Shown here: positions 36,482 through 45,798 of the stretch, one piece after another
Numbering within the stretch: position 1 is the first letter of the stretch
Layout of the letters: each line of letters begins with the position of its first letter
NCBI GenBank assembly: GCA_004377185.1
Contig: SOIM01000025.1
Location: forward strand, 1 to 64,000
Direction: 5' to 3'
Length of the DNA: 64,000 bases
DNA from: Methanomassiliicoccales archaeon
GTDB lineage: Archaea; Thermoplasmatota; Thermoplasmata; RBG-16-68-12; SOIM01
Translations under genes and position numbers: made by a program
The notes under the pieces: generated by a model
The model's database searches: none
Told to the model about the DNA's origin: nothing
The model's input: only the letters and a program-made list of their open reading frames with translations

Positions 36482-37474
36482 TTAAGGATTTTGTTTGGAG
36501 AGCTCGGGGTACAGGTCCGATCTCAACCGAGGCAGAAGAGCCATGAGGACGGCGTGTTCGGTCAGCTTTCTCCTGTTCGTCAGTCCCTTTGACAAATGGC
36601 CGACAGTTCCCTTCTCCTCTTCTATGGTGCTTACGCCCAGACATGTCTTGATGACCTCGGCGACCGGGAATCCTCCTCTCAGATCGGCCACGACCGATTG
36701 CGGTAGCACGAAACCTGGTCCGTGACCCATTGTCAGCACGCCCCTCTTGTCCACGATCGCACAATACTGCACAAAAAAACCGCTATCCAGTTTATCGTTG
36801 ACGAAGAGTCCGCATTCTATGCCAACACCGAAATCCGCGTTCTTGATCGCTTCCTTCGCCCTCTCGACCGCACCCTCAATCGCCTCATCATCAGTGGGAA
36901 TGCCGGACGCCCTCGTCTCCAACTCAACACCGTGGATCTCGACCTTCTTGAAAACCTTGAGAAAGACATCTCTGGTCGCCCAGATCTTTGCCTTGTTCTT
37001 GGAACCCACATTGACAACCAACGGTCTCTGGAGCTTCCCTTCCTCGTCTATCTCCCCGCTCCTGATCCGCGATGAACTGATGGGGCAGCTGTCGTCAGCA
37101 AGAATCATGGGGGCCAAATGGATGTCCAGCGGTCTCAGACCGTTCTCCCTTCTCATCTCATTGATCTCCTCCGCGGTCTTCTTTGTTTCTTCGGAAGCGA
37201 TGATAGCGTCGAGGTTCTCCAGAAACGGTGCTGGCCCGTACACGTCCGATATCTCAACGATCTCAAACTGCTCGTGCCCGAGGGAGCGCAGGAAGGCCTC
37301 CAATCCCTCCCTTCTCTTCTTAACGGGTGAAACGGGATGTCCCCTTGCCCGTTCTGCCATCTGGTCCGAGGTCATCCCGATGAGAACCTCGTCCCCGAGG
37401 GAGAAGGCCTTCTCGATGATGGCTCTATGACCCCTATGGATTATGTCGAAAGTTCCACCGAAAGCAACCCTCAA
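36482..37474 (-). CDS. coaD: Fusion of phosphopantetheine adenylyltransferase and inosine/xanthosine triphosphatase (CoaD-YjjX)
   Basis: The 330-residue protein joins two enzymes. Residues about 1-150 are an archaeal-type phosphopantetheine adenylyltransferase (GGTFDIIHRGHRAII with the HxGH site and PISSSRIRSGEID as the ISSTRI-like motif), which makes dephospho-CoA. Residues about 155-325 are a YjjX/DUF84-like house-cleaning (d)NTPase (VVNVGSKNKAKIWATRDVF, then GIPTDDEAIEGAVERAK and GVGIECGLF) that hydrolyses ITP/XTP. The start is TTG 37474: it overlaps the upstream TGA (TTGA), and GGTGAGG lies just before it; the longer frame to 37588 reads as antisense to the upstream gene. Fused forms occur in some euryarchaea. 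Confidence 0.9.
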   Translation of the reverse strand: MRVAFGGTFDIIHRGHRAIIEKAFSLGDEVLIGMTSDQMAERARGHPVSPVKKRREGLEAFLRSLGHEQFEIVEISDVYGPAPFLENLDAIIASEETKKTAEEINEMRRENGLRPLDIHLAPMILADDSCPISSSRIRSGEIDEEGKLQRPLVVNVGSKNKAKIWATRDVFLKVFKKVEIHGVELETRASGIPTDDEAIEGAVERAKEAIKNADFGVGIECGLFVNDKLDSGFFVQYCAIVDKRGVLTMGHGPGFVLPQSVVADLRGGFPVAEVIKTCLGVSTIEEEKGTVGHLSKGLTNRRKLTEHAVLMALLPRLRSDLYPELSKQNP

Positions 37475-37671
37475 AACCTCACCGTCGAGAAAATGACTGC
37501 CATTAAGAGTACGATTATGCTTCCAACGTACAGGATCAAGAGCTGTCTCCTCTTCCTTCGCAGCATACCGATGCGGTCCTCCTCGCAATCGTCCGAACAG
37601 AAGTCCTTGCTCGCGGAGACGGCCCTACCGCAGTTGAGACAATGTTTGTGCTGTGGTAACCTCTCTGGCAT
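37471..37671 (-). CDS. DUF2116-type zinc-ribbon membrane protein
   Basis: The 66-residue protein has CLNC...CSDDC (about 11-28), a His/Cys zinc ribbon with the QHKHC lead characteristic of DUF2116 proteins, then one membrane helix (about 43-62). Such proteins often lie next to coaD in euryarchaea, as here, where stop and start overlap (TTGA). ATG 37671 is chosen since TATA-like ATTTATC (minus strand, about 37695-37701) is 27 bp upstream; GTG 37689 is an alternative. The function of the family is unknown. Confidence 0.8.
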   Translation of the reverse strand: MPERLPQHKHCLNCGRAVSASKDFCSDDCEEDRIGMLRRKRRQLLILYVGSIIVLLMAVIFSTVRF

Positions 37672-37714
37672 CGGTAGCTCATTCTCCACTCATAGATAAA
37701 TGTTGATGGTCGGC

Positions 37715-37732
37715 AAAAGTTTTTAAACTTTT
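37715..37732. promoter_or_regulatory. 18-bp palindrome between divergent genes
   Basis: AAAAGTTT-TT-AAACTTTT is a palindrome with perfect 8-bp arms, located between the coaD operon (minus) and gar1-tfb (plus). It lies 20-45 bp upstream of the candidate starts of the minus-strand gene and so could be an operator or simply an extended TATA/BRE region. TATA-like ATTTAAATAG (37774-37783) for gar1 lies further downstream. Confidence 0.4.
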
Positions 37733-37824
37733 TCGCTCAATATTCATTCCTAGCTATAAAGTTTTCCGAAATATTTAAATAGTACGAATATCATGATTTT
37801 AAGCTAGAACGGCAAGGGTGCGGG

Positions 37825-38049
37825 TTGAGAAAACTAGGTGTTATAACAGACATTACATACAGCGGATTCCTCCTTGTCCGCGCAGATTTTGCGCCGAGAA
37901 TCGGGGAGAATATCTTGGACTCTCGCAAGAAGAAGATAGGCAGAGTCACCAGAGTGTTCGGGCCAACAAAAGCACCTTTTGTCACCATCAGACCCTCTGA
38001 GAGGAAGACCTCCTTGAGCCTGGTCGGGCAGGAGCTCTTTCTTAGATGA
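37825..38049 (+). CDS. gar1: H/ACA RNP protein Gar1
   Basis: The 74-residue protein is a minimal Gar1: a beta-barrel that opens [21 protein letters not shown], with the conserved GxxVxD-like [22 protein letters not shown] and KAPFVTIRP. Gar1 joins Cbf5, Nop10 and L7Ae in H/ACA RNPs, which pseudouridylate rRNA. The TTG at 37825 follows GGCAAGGGTGCGGG. It precedes tfb by 20 bp; gar1-tfb adjacency is common in euryarchaea. It fits the archaeal short form without Gly-Arg tails. Confidence 0.92.
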   Translation: MRKLGVITDITYSGFLLVRADFAPRIGENILDSRKKKIGRVTRVFGPTKAPFVTIRPSERKTSLSLVGQELFLR

Positions 38050-38068
38050 CTTGGAGGAGGTTGGTAAG

Positions 38069-39016
38069 ATGGAAGAAACGAAGAAGAAAAAGAAAACAGA
38101 GCCAAACGAAGGCGTGAACAGGTGCCCTGAATGTGACAGCGGACATCTGACCAAGGACTATGAGAGGGGAGAGTTGGTCTGCGAGGACTGCGGGCTAGTG
38201 CTTGATGACCAGATGATAGACCAGGGACCGGAATGGAGAGCGTTTGACGTAGAGCAGGGGGAGAAGAGGGCAAGGACAGGCGCCCCGATGACCTATACCA
38301 TCCATGACAAGGGCCTTTCCACAACAATCGGATGGAAGAACAAGGATTCCTACGGGAAGAGCATTCCCACCAGGAACAGGGCCCAGCTGTACAGGCTGAG
38401 GAAGTGGCAGAGAAGGATCAGGGTCTCGAACGCCACCGAGAGGAACCTGGCTTTCGCGTTGAGCGAACTAGACAGAATGGCCAGCGGCATGGGGTTGCCA
38501 AGGAACGTCCGGGAGACGGCCGCGATGATCTACAGGAAGGCCGTCAACAAGAACCTGATCAGGGGGAGAAGTATCGAAGGCGTTGTGGCCGCTTCTCTCT
38601 ATGCCGCATGCAGGCAATGCAATGTACCACGGACGCTGGACGAGATCGCCAATTCAAGCAGGGTCGGGAGGAAGGAGATCGGCAGAACGTACAGGTTCAT
38701 GACAAGGGAGCTCAAGCTCAGGCTGATGCCCACCAAACCCCAGGACTACGTATCCAGGTTCTGTTCCGAGCTCAAGCTCGGTGGAGATGTCCAGACCAAG
38801 GCGATAGAGATACTGAAGGAAGCCACGGATAAGGAGCTCACGAGCGGAAGAGGTCCAACAGGTGTTGCGGCAGCCGCGATTTACATTGCCTCCATAAAAT
38901 GCAACGAGCGTAGGACCCAGAGGGAGGTCGCGGACATAGCCGGCGTCACTGAGGTCACGATAAGGAACAGGTACAAAGAGCTCACGGAGAAGCTGAATAT
39001 CGAGATCCAGCTCTAA
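38069..39016 (+). CDS. tfb: Transcription initiation factor TFB
   Basis: The 315-residue protein is the archaeal TFIIB homologue that joins TBP on promoters and recruits RNA polymerase. It has an N-terminal Zn ribbon ([18 protein letters not shown], about 17-38), a B-reader region (GPEWRAFD, about 53-60) and two cyclin folds (about 125-205, 215-310), ending [22 protein letters not shown] 38069 is chosen because GGAGGAGG lies 9-15 bp upstream and the earlier frame start is only a TTG. It overlaps the convergent endA gene by 4 bp. It is probably co-transcribed with gar1. Confidence 0.97.
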   Translation: MEETKKKKKTEPNEGVNRCPECDSGHLTKDYERGELVCEDCGLVLDDQMIDQGPEWRAFDVEQGEKRARTGAPMTYTIHDKGLSTTIGWKNKDSYGKSIPTRNRAQLYRLRKWQRRIRVSNATERNLAFALSELDRMASGMGLPRNVRETAAMIYRKAVNKNLIRGRSIEGVVAASLYAACRQCNVPRTLDEIANSSRVGRKEIGRTYRFMTRELKLRLMPTKPQDYVSRFCSELKLGGDVQTKAIEILKEATDKELTSGRGPTGVAAAAIYIASIKCNERRTQREVADIAGVTEVTIRNRYKELTEKLNIEIQL

Positions 39017-40161
39017 GGCCGCACTCTTTTGAGTGCGACATATTCTATTTCTTTTCCGACCATTCCGAACAAGATGTCTTTCTTCACTCCGTGTGATACT
39101 CGGACAGCCCTGCTCACCTCGGGCCACATGCCTTTGTGTCCCGCTGAGAAGGCGTGAACCAGATACTTCGCATGTGCCTTGTGTGGGTCCATGGTGTAGG
39201 CGCGGAAATGGGATCCGTACTTGAATCCCGTCTTGACGATTACCCCCTTATCCTCCAGATCTCGGAAGACCTTCAGCCTGAGTCCGAAGTCGGGTTGAAT
39301 CTTCCTTGCCTTCTTGAGAAATGAATGCAGACCAATCCTCCGACCCGTTTTGGCGTTCTTGACCTCGATCATGCCCTTCTCAAGGAGATATGCCGTCTCT
39401 ATCAGCGACAGTTGCAGTCTGCTGCCAATCATCTTGCCGTAGAACCCGTGTTCATACAGCGCCCTGGCTTCTTGCTCATCCATGACCATCACCCTGTCCT
39501 CCAGGAGCAGAGAATGGGCTTTCGGTTTCTTCCTCTTCTTCCCCCTCTTGCCCTTTGGCTTCACAACTCTGGCCAGGTAGTACGTCAAATCGCTCTCCTC
39601 ATCCACGACCGCAAGTAAGAGCTCCTTCTTGACCTGCATGGCCTTGGACAAATGCTTCCTCAGTTCCTTCAGATCGAAAATCGACCTCTCGGACAATGCG
39701 GACACCCAGTATTTGGAAGGTGTCTTGCTCGGGCTGCCTCCGCGGGGGAAAACACGGAAGTCCAGCGGGTCCACGCAGGGCTTCACGACATATCCGCGCA
39801 ACCTGAGGTCCCGGTAGACCAGATACTTGATCCCGAAGTTGGGATGGATGTTGTTCGCCACATGCAGCAGTTGTGGGAACGTCATCCTCCTGCCTTTCTT
39901 CTTCACATCGATCCGCCCTGACTCCGAGAGGAATATCCCTTCCACCAGTTCGAGCTTCAAAGCTCCGCCTGACTGAGGAGTTCCGAAATACCCCTTGTTG
40001 TAGATCTGGCTGGCCTCGGCCTCCTCCTTGATGATCATTGCTCTTTCTAGCAGCTCTGCCTCTGGCATTCCATTCAGCCAAACCGATTGGGATATTTTAA
40101 GAGTGTGGTCGTCCAGCCAGCAATGCCCATCGACATCAACTTTAAATAGAAACTCATTCAT
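39013..40161 (-). CDS. endA: tRNA-splicing endonuclease EndA, duplicated two-unit form
   Basis: The 382-residue protein is two endonuclease units in tandem. The N-terminal unit (about 1-180) and C-terminal unit (about 220-382) share [31 protein letters not shown] and [19 protein letters not shown]. Only the second unit keeps the catalytic set (Tyr and His in [10 protein letters not shown], Lys in HAKYLVHAF); the first has a changed loop, [16 protein letters not shown]. This matches the alpha-prime-2 dimeric type, or the longer epsilon-2 type. The enzyme cuts bulge-helix-bulge introns. ATG 40161 is used because an earlier in-frame start runs into the divergent gene. Confidence 0.92.
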   Translation of the reverse strand: MNEFLFKVDVDGHCWLDDHTLKISQSVWLNGMPEAELLERAMIIKEEAEASQIYNKGYFGTPQSGGALKLELVEGIFLSESGRIDVKKKGRRMTFPQLLHVANNIHPNFGIKYLVYRDLRLRGYVVKPCVDPLDFRVFPRGGSPSKTPSKYWVSALSERSIFDLKELRKHLSKAMQVKKELLLAVVDEESDLTYYLARVVKPKGKRGKKRKKPKAHSLLLEDRVMVMDEQEARALYEHGFYGKMIGSRLQLSLIETAYLLEKGMIEVKNAKTGRRIGLHSFLKKARKIQPDFGLRLKVFRDLEDKGVIVKTGFKYGSHFRAYTMDPHKAHAKYLVHAFSAGHKGMWPEVSRAVRVSHGVKKDILFGMVGKEIEYVALKRVRP

Positions 40162-40172
40162 ATCAAGCCAGT

Positions 40173-41114
40173 ATGAACCGCCAGCAGTTGATAGAGGATT
40201 TGAGGACGGTTCTGGCAAAGGCAGGATTCTTTCTCTCGGACAAACATGATACCAGACTGATTTGTTTTGATATCGTCACAAGGAGAGATGACGATCTTTT
40301 GATCGTGAAGGTCCTGACCAATATCGACTCCTTCAACGCTCAGAACGCGATGCAACTGAAAATGATTTCCGGCATCCTGGGTGCTTCCCCACTGCTGGTG
40401 GGTGAAAGGTCGGGTGCGGGAAAGATAGAGGACGGTGTGATATACTCCAGATTCGGGGTGCCAATCCTTTCTCTCACAACGGTGTCCGAGTTCCTCTTGG
40501 AGGGCGTTCCTCCTTTCGTGTTCTCCGCTCCCGGTGGCCTTTATGTGAAAATGGACGGGGACATCATCCGAAGAATCAGGGGAAAGAAGAGGGTATCTCT
40601 GGGCATGCTGGCTGAAACTGCTGGTGTTTCGAGAAGGACCATCCAGATGTACGAAGATGGAATGGGAGCAACCCTTGATGTTGCGATTCGCCTGGAAGAG
40701 TTCCTGGGTCAGCCCCTGGTCGTGGCATTGAATCCGTTTTCCCACAAAGAAGCCCCTGTTGGGGAGGCTCTCGATCTTAACATGTTCGAGGGATTCGAAA
40801 GGGATATCCTGGATCATCTGGGGAAGCTAGGGTACAGCCTCATACCGACCGCCAGATGTCCCTTCGACGTATTCACGAAAGATCCGAAGACAGTTCTCCT
40901 TACAGGATTGGGGAAACTGGCAAAACCACTAGAGCGAAGGGCCACCATTGTTGCTAACATATCCAGAGTCGTGGAAAGGGACTCAGTGATATTCGTGGAC
41001 AGAAGACGGGTTAGAGAGAACATCGCAGGAACTCCGTTGATCGGCAGCAAGGAACTGAAGAAGGTGAAGGACCGGGAGGAGATTCTGGAGATAATCTCGG
41101 AAAGGAAGAAATGA
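40173..41114 (+). CDS. Archaeal HTH regulator (COG1395 type)
   Basis: The 313-residue protein has an N-terminal restriction-endonuclease-like/DUF domain (about 1-120; RLICFDIVTRRDDDLLIVKVLTN), a Cro/CI-type helix-turn-helix (about 130-180; LGMLAETAGVSRRTIQMYEDG) and a C-terminal alpha/beta domain. This order defines the widespread archaeal COG1395 putative transcription regulators, whose targets are mostly unknown. ATG 40173 is 28 bp from TATA-like TTTAAATA (40141-40148), giving a leaderless message. It overlaps the endA divergent promoter, and the next gene follows after 1 bp. Confidence 0.88.
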   Translation: MNRQQLIEDLRTVLAKAGFFLSDKHDTRLICFDIVTRRDDDLLIVKVLTNIDSFNAQNAMQLKMISGILGASPLLVGERSGAGKIEDGVIYSRFGVPILSLTTVSEFLLEGVPPFVFSAPGGLYVKMDGDIIRRIRGKKRVSLGMLAETAGVSRRTIQMYEDGMGATLDVAIRLEEFLGQPLVVALNPFSHKEAPVGEALDLNMFEGFERDILDHLGKLGYSLIPTARCPFDVFTKDPKTVLLTGLGKLAKPLERRATIVANISRVVERDSVIFVDRRRVRENIAGTPLIGSKELKKVKDREEILEIISERKK

Positions 41115-41115
41115 C

Positions 41116-41736
41116 ATGGAAGTAGTCAACGTCGGCACTTCCAAGGTTGCGATTCTGCCTGTGGTCAGGGGTCTTGTGTCCGAGGAGAGGAAGGTCGAGG
41201 GTGCTTTCAAGAAGTGGAAGTCGAGTTCTGTTGCCCTATCCATATCGAAAGAAGAACTGGAGGCTCTGAAGCAATTCAAGGACGAAATGGCGGAACTGGA
41301 GACCTTCGAGGAAGAGGTGTACGTATCGCGTCTCAGCAAGTTCGGGGAAGTGAAGAAACCTCCGCCCTGTTTTCTAAAAGCTGTCAGGCTCTGCACAGAG
41401 AATGATGTTGAGTGTGTGGGCGTGGATATGACAGAGGATGAGTACACGGACGCATACTGCCACTTCGTTTCTACATTCGAAGTGATGCGACAGTCCTGGT
41501 TCAAGAAGAAGCTGCAGTCGAAATCACTGGAATCTGAAACGCCAGAGGAGTTCGTACTGAAGTTTGACCAGACGGTGAACAAATCCAAAGGCTTCAAGGA
41601 GCTGGAGAGGGAGAGGGAGAGAGTGATAGCCCACAAGATATGGATGTTGGCCAAGACCCAGGACAAGATAATGGCTGTTATCGAGATAGAGAGAGCTGAT
41701 GGGGTTCTGTCCGAACTGAAAAAGAAAAGGAAGTAG
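41116..41736 (+). CDS. Conserved hypothetical, possibly TraB-related
   Basis: The 206-residue soluble alpha/beta protein begins VVNVGTSKVAILPVVRGLVSE. The N-terminal V.NVGTS and a late helix with ERERERVIAHKIWMLAKTQDKIMAVIEI (about 165-195) loosely recall TraB/PrgY proteins, in which a GTxH strand and an RD..MA..I segment form the core. The His of GTxH is Lys here, so the assignment is weak. ATG 41116 lies 1 bp after the regulator's stop, so the pair is an operon. Function is unknown. Confidence 0.6.
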   Translation: MEVVNVGTSKVAILPVVRGLVSEERKVEGAFKKWKSSSVALSISKEELEALKQFKDEMAELETFEEEVYVSRLSKFGEVKKPPPCFLKAVRLCTENDVECVGVDMTEDEYTDAYCHFVSTFEVMRQSWFKKKLQSKSLESETPEEFVLKFDQTVNKSKGFKELERERERVIAHKIWMLAKTQDKIMAVIEIERADGVLSELKKKRK

Positions 41737-41742
41737 ATGGTT

Positions 41743-44700
41743 TTACTTCTCTGCTCTGACTGGGTCCAGTAGTATTCCACGGTCAGCGTCGCCCAGGTCT
41801 ATGTCATAGAAATAGGTCACGAGCTCGGGGTCCACGTTGACAACGATGCTCTCCCAGTACTGTCCTTTTACATGCCTGAGGAATACGAGCTCCTGCACGT
41901 CCGTTCCGTAAACGATGTCGTCCCAGTAGTCTCCGTCGACATCACCGACCCTAATCGAGTAGACGTCTCCCGATGTCGTTGCGACAGTGGATCGGGCCCA
42001 GGAACCTCTGGACTGTCCATTTATCCATATGTACACGCTGTTGTCGGTGGTCCCAGCGGCAACGTCAAGATAATCGTCAGAGTTGAAGTAGCCTATGTCC
42101 ACGGTCAGAGCATTGGCGGTCGCTGTCAAGGAGTCAGAGGCGGTCCAGCCTGCTCCGTAGTATACTCTCACGAAAGGATTGGCTGCAAACCCGCAGACGA
42201 TGTCATTCACACCATCTTCGTCTATGTCTCCGACCGCAACATCATTCACGACAGCACCAACATTGATCTTGGTCAAGGTGGGAATCACTATGATCCTGTC
42301 GATTCTCATGTAGTCCACATGGACGGTGTCGTTGTTGAGGTGGTTGACTGTACCGTCGGTGTCGATCACTCTTATGTACACTGTGTTGCCTCCAATCGAT
42401 GTCGGCATTGATGCAGACTGAGCCTTGTCATCGTCTGTGGCCTTGGACACAATGAGGAGGTCGGACCAAGGACCGCCCGCATTCAGCGAGTACTGGAACT
42501 TGAAGTTGTCTCCCTCAACGTTTGTCGGGCGATAAGCCTCTACGTAGAACTTGTATGCGTCTCCGAAAGCAGCAGGTGAGTCGAACGTCCATACGTGGTC
42601 GAGTGTGCTTGTCTGGCCGCTCTGGCGGCTGACTCCTACATACAAATGGTCAATCTTGAAAGAGGTGAGAGTCCCGTCCGACTTTCCGTCTGTGGGATTC
42701 CAGGTAATGTCAGTGTCGCGCACATAGATGTAGAGCTGTCCTCCACTGAAGCCTCTGGCAGTCAAATTCCAGGTAACAGTTGTCTCGGTCGTCGAGGTAA
42801 ACTGCCAAGGCCAATCAAAAGCAGCGTCATAGTATCCCACAGCGAATGGTTCAGTGCTCGCACCACTATCAGGCGTCAGGAAACCAGTAATCGTCAAGGT
42901 AACGATATCTCCGGGCTGAACACTTACATTGCCCATGTTGTATGCGTGTCCAGAATCATCAGAAAGGCCGGAATCCCTATACAGATACCTCGTCTTCGGA
43001 CCGTCGACATAAGGTTTTTCAGTGAGAATCTCATAAACTCCGTCGTCCGCGTGAGTATCAGAGTAGATTCCGGTCTTAGTCCCTACGTTTGGCATTTGTT
43101 CACTTGTGGCACTGTAGATAGTTGTGATGTATGCATCCCCAGTTCCTTCTCTCAGCACTTCGCGGACGTTATCAGAAGCCTTTGTATCTAAATAGCTTCC
43201 GGTGACAATCGAACCTATGTTCGTCGTTTCACTGAGGGCGTAGTATGGATTCGAACTGGTTACACCAAATGTGCCATTATTATTCTGGTAGACCCTTATC
43301 TTGTTGTCACTGCAAGCAGCCACGATATCGAGGAGCTCGTCACCTACCACATCCGCCAGCTTGATCGCATTTACAGAGGCACCCACGCTGTCAACCAAAG
43401 TCGGCGCCCAGGCCGCCCCGTTCCTGTACCACCAAATCTGACCATTGGTAGCACCTGCGACTATGTCTGGATCATTGTCTTTGTCCACATCTCCGGCATC
43501 GATTCCATTGACAGGCGAATCAATGTTGTCAATCTCGTACCTTGTCCAGAGCTCTCCCTCGCCTGCAATGTTTCGGTACCAATATACGTATCCAGCTTCG
43601 ATTCCCACAGCAACGTCCAAGTCCTGGTCCAAGTCCAAGTCAGAGAATACCACAGACAAGAATGCGCCACCGCCCCACGGAGGTTGTTTCTGGCTTGGGA
43701 AAGGTTCGAACTCCTGGATTGAAGACCTCGGGAAGAGAGGTGCCACATTGTCATAGAAGAAAGCGTAGTACTTCTTGTCGTGCGTGGGATGAGCGAACTC
43801 TTCCACAACGGTTGCTATGTCCAGGTTCCACCGCGGCCCATTGACCTTGATCTGCATGGATAGAGCCAGCATGTATTCTTCATCGTCATCCACCAGGCTA
43901 CGCACCCAGAATCCGTAATAGTTGGCTCCCTGCAACCAGGGGTCAATGTTCGGCTTGGAGAGGTCGATGGTGAATTTGTAGCTCGTTGTCGAGTTGTACT
44001 GGGTATCGCCGACCGGCGTTACACCCGGTGGAGCCCAAACCTGCTTTCCGCCCACATAATCCTCGATGATGACATCGCCAATATCAACCTCTCCCATATC
44101 GGTATTGGCCGTCTTCACAATTATCTTGACGTACACCATATCAGTGAAATTGAATTCGCTGCAAGGAACCAAATGGTCAGGATCGCTGAAGGTCAGCAGA
44201 TCTGGATATTCGGGAATATTGCCGTCCTCGTCCGTGATGTTGAGCCTGTCAACGGTGTGGAACCTGTTTCCATAGGTGTCCCTGATCGTAACCTCCAATG
44301 GGTACCTACCGTAGTCAAGCTTGCCATCGCCACACCCAATCACTTCGCTAGTAGTATTCCATATGTAGATGAACACCGTCCATTTCCCAACAGCATCTAA
44401 GAATATGAAGGCATCAGTGGAAGATGGAGTCGTAGCTGGTCCAGGTGCAGGCGCGCAATAGACCTGTGGAACGCCCTGGCTATTGTAGAGCATAAACGAG
44501 TTCTCTTCATCATTGGCCTCGAGCGTCTTGGAAGCCACCAGGACAACTACTATCTCTCCCTTCACGAACTGCCTAGTGGAGTTGGATTGCCATCTCCTGC
44601 TCTGCCATTCGGTATAGTTGAAGACATCGAACCTCTGCAGCCTGTTGCCGAAGCTGAGGTTGCCGGGTCCTCCTGGAGGCAGTGTCAGGTTCTGTTGGAG

Positions 44701-45615
44701 GTGAAGTTCTTGCTTGGTGGCCTCTGAGAGAACCACCGCCAGGTTCATTGTCGACTGGGTGGTATGATTGGCCTTGTCGGTCGCGTTGAAGAGCATTACT
44801 CCACCATCCCAAGAGAGTTCGATTCCGGGGAAGGGGACACCAGCATCATCTTCGTAGTATGCGAAATCGTAAGAGAATATCCCATCGTTTGCCACTCTGT
44901 CCCCATGCTCGCCATTGTCGAACAACCTTGTCTCAATCTCGAGCCAGGTCAGCAGAAGATGCACCTTCGCGGGATCCAAGTCCCCGTCTTCGTCAAGGAT
45001 CCTGGCATAAACGGCAAAGTAGGGATCGTCATCCTCAATCAGGTCCCTCGTGAATATAGTCTGAGGCCAGGCGTCGGTCCATTTCTCAACGAAGACGGGA
45101 AAGTTCGTGAGCTCCGCCCCAAGGAGCTGACTCCTCCAAAGTACCACCCCCTTCTCGCTGTCCAACACAAGGGCACTTACCGTGTCACTGGCTTCTATCG
45201 TGGTGTTCTTGTATGTCCATTTCTCGCCGATGTTCCACTCGTCGTCACCGACACCGATGCCATAGACGAAACCTTCGCTCGTTATTCCTCGGAGCCTGAG
45301 CCTGTCCTGCATGTAATCGCCATCTATCTTGATGACCTCGATAATGACCAATGTCTTGAACTCGGGCAAAGGTTCACCGCTTTCATGAGATATGTTGATG
45401 ATCGCCCCCGACCAGGCCCCGCCGATCATAATGGGCTCCAGTTCGCCGTGGATCTTCAAACGGATAACGGGGTTCGGCGATTCCATACTCCCGACCCAGA
45501 TTATGATAACAGAGAATAGCACAACGGTTATGGCCAAAATCAGGATTGTTCCCACAATCTCGGAGACACCTTCTTCATTCCAGCGAGCTTTCCTAACGAG
45601 ACGAGGCTTTCTCAT
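41743..45615 (-). CDS. Giant pilin-like surface protein with FG-GAP beta-propeller repeats
   Basis: The 1290-residue protein opens with an archaeal type IV pilin signal: basic leader, then EEGVSEIVGTILILAITVVLFSVIIIWV (about 14-41), with cleavage expected just before the hydrophobic helix by a PibD/FlaK-like peptidase. The rest is extracellular. It contains FG-GAP/VCBS-type repeats (about 690-790 and 1110-1280; DLDQDLDVAVG, DVDKDNDPDIVAG, DIDEDGVNDIVCG and DVDGDYWDDIVYG, all with Asp-rich Ca-binding loops) around beta-sandwich domains. Pilins are normally 100-200 aa, so this is a pilin-anchored adhesin or enzyme. ATG 45615 starts the only sensible signal. It is divergent from an ATPase regulator. 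Confidence 0.85.
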   Translation of the reverse strand: MRKPRLVRKARWNEEGVSEIVGTILILAITVVLFSVIIIWVGSMESPNPVIRLKIHGELEPIMIGGAWSGAIINISHESGEPLPEFKTLVIIEVIKIDGDYMQDRLRLRGITSEGFVYGIGVGDDEWNIGEKWTYKNTTIEASDTVSALVLDSEKGVVLWRSQLLGAELTNFPVFVEKWTDAWPQTIFTRDLIEDDDPYFAVYARILDEDGDLDPAKVHLLLTWLEIETRLFDNGEHGDRVANDGIFSYDFAYYEDDAGVPFPGIELSWDGGVMLFNATDKANHTTQSTMNLAVVLSEATKQELHLQQNLTLPPGGPGNLSFGNRLQRFDVFNYTEWQSRRWQSNSTRQFVKGEIVVVLVASKTLEANDEENSFMLYNSQGVPQVYCAPAPGPATTPSSTDAFIFLDAVGKWTVFIYIWNTTSEVIGCGDGKLDYGRYPLEVTIRDTYGNRFHTVDRLNITDEDGNIPEYPDLLTFSDPDHLVPCSEFNFTDMVYVKIIVKTANTDMGEVDIGDVIIEDYVGGKQVWAPPGVTPVGDTQYNSTTSYKFTIDLSKPNIDPWLQGANYYGFWVRSLVDDDEEYMLALSMQIKVNGPRWNLDIATVVEEFAHPTHDKKYYAFFYDNVAPLFPRSSIQEFEPFPSQKQPPWGGGAFLSVVFSDLDLDQDLDVAVGIEAGYVYWYRNIAGEGELWTRYEIDNIDSPVNGIDAGDVDKDNDPDIVAGATNGQIWWYRNGAAWAPTLVDSVGASVNAIKLADVVGDELLDIVAACSDNKIRVYQNNNGTFGVTSSNPYYALSETTNIGSIVTGSYLDTKASDNVREVLREGTGDAYITTIYSATSEQMPNVGTKTGIYSDTHADDGVYEILTEKPYVDGPKTRYLYRDSGLSDDSGHAYNMGNVSVQPGDIVTLTITGFLTPDSGASTEPFAVGYYDAAFDWPWQFTSTTETTVTWNLTARGFSGGQLYIYVRDTDITWNPTDGKSDGTLTSFKIDHLYVGVSRQSGQTSTLDHVWTFDSPAAFGDAYKFYVEAYRPTNVEGDNFKFQYSLNAGGPWSDLLIVSKATDDDKAQSASMPTSIGGNTVYIRVIDTDGTVNHLNNDTVHVDYMRIDRIIVIPTLTKINVGAVVNDVAVGDIDEDGVNDIVCGFAANPFVRVYYGAGWTASDSLTATANALTVDIGYFNSDDYLDVAAGTTDNSVYIWINGQSRGSWARSTVATTSGDVYSIRVGDVDGDYWDDIVYGTDVQELVFLRHVKGQYWESIVVNVDPELVTYFYDIDLGDADRGILLDPVRAEK

Positions 45616-45798
45616 GTCGATCTCCCCATAAGTCTAACAAGAAAGTGGAGAGAAGGGTATATAAGACTTGTGTGGTACTTACCCGAACTGTACCAAGAGA
45701 TTGGTTCTGATAATCAGAAATACGAACACTCCTTGGCAACATCTGTCTCGGAGTCAAACCGTCATTGTTATATAATCCGCCCATTAATCGTGCACGAC

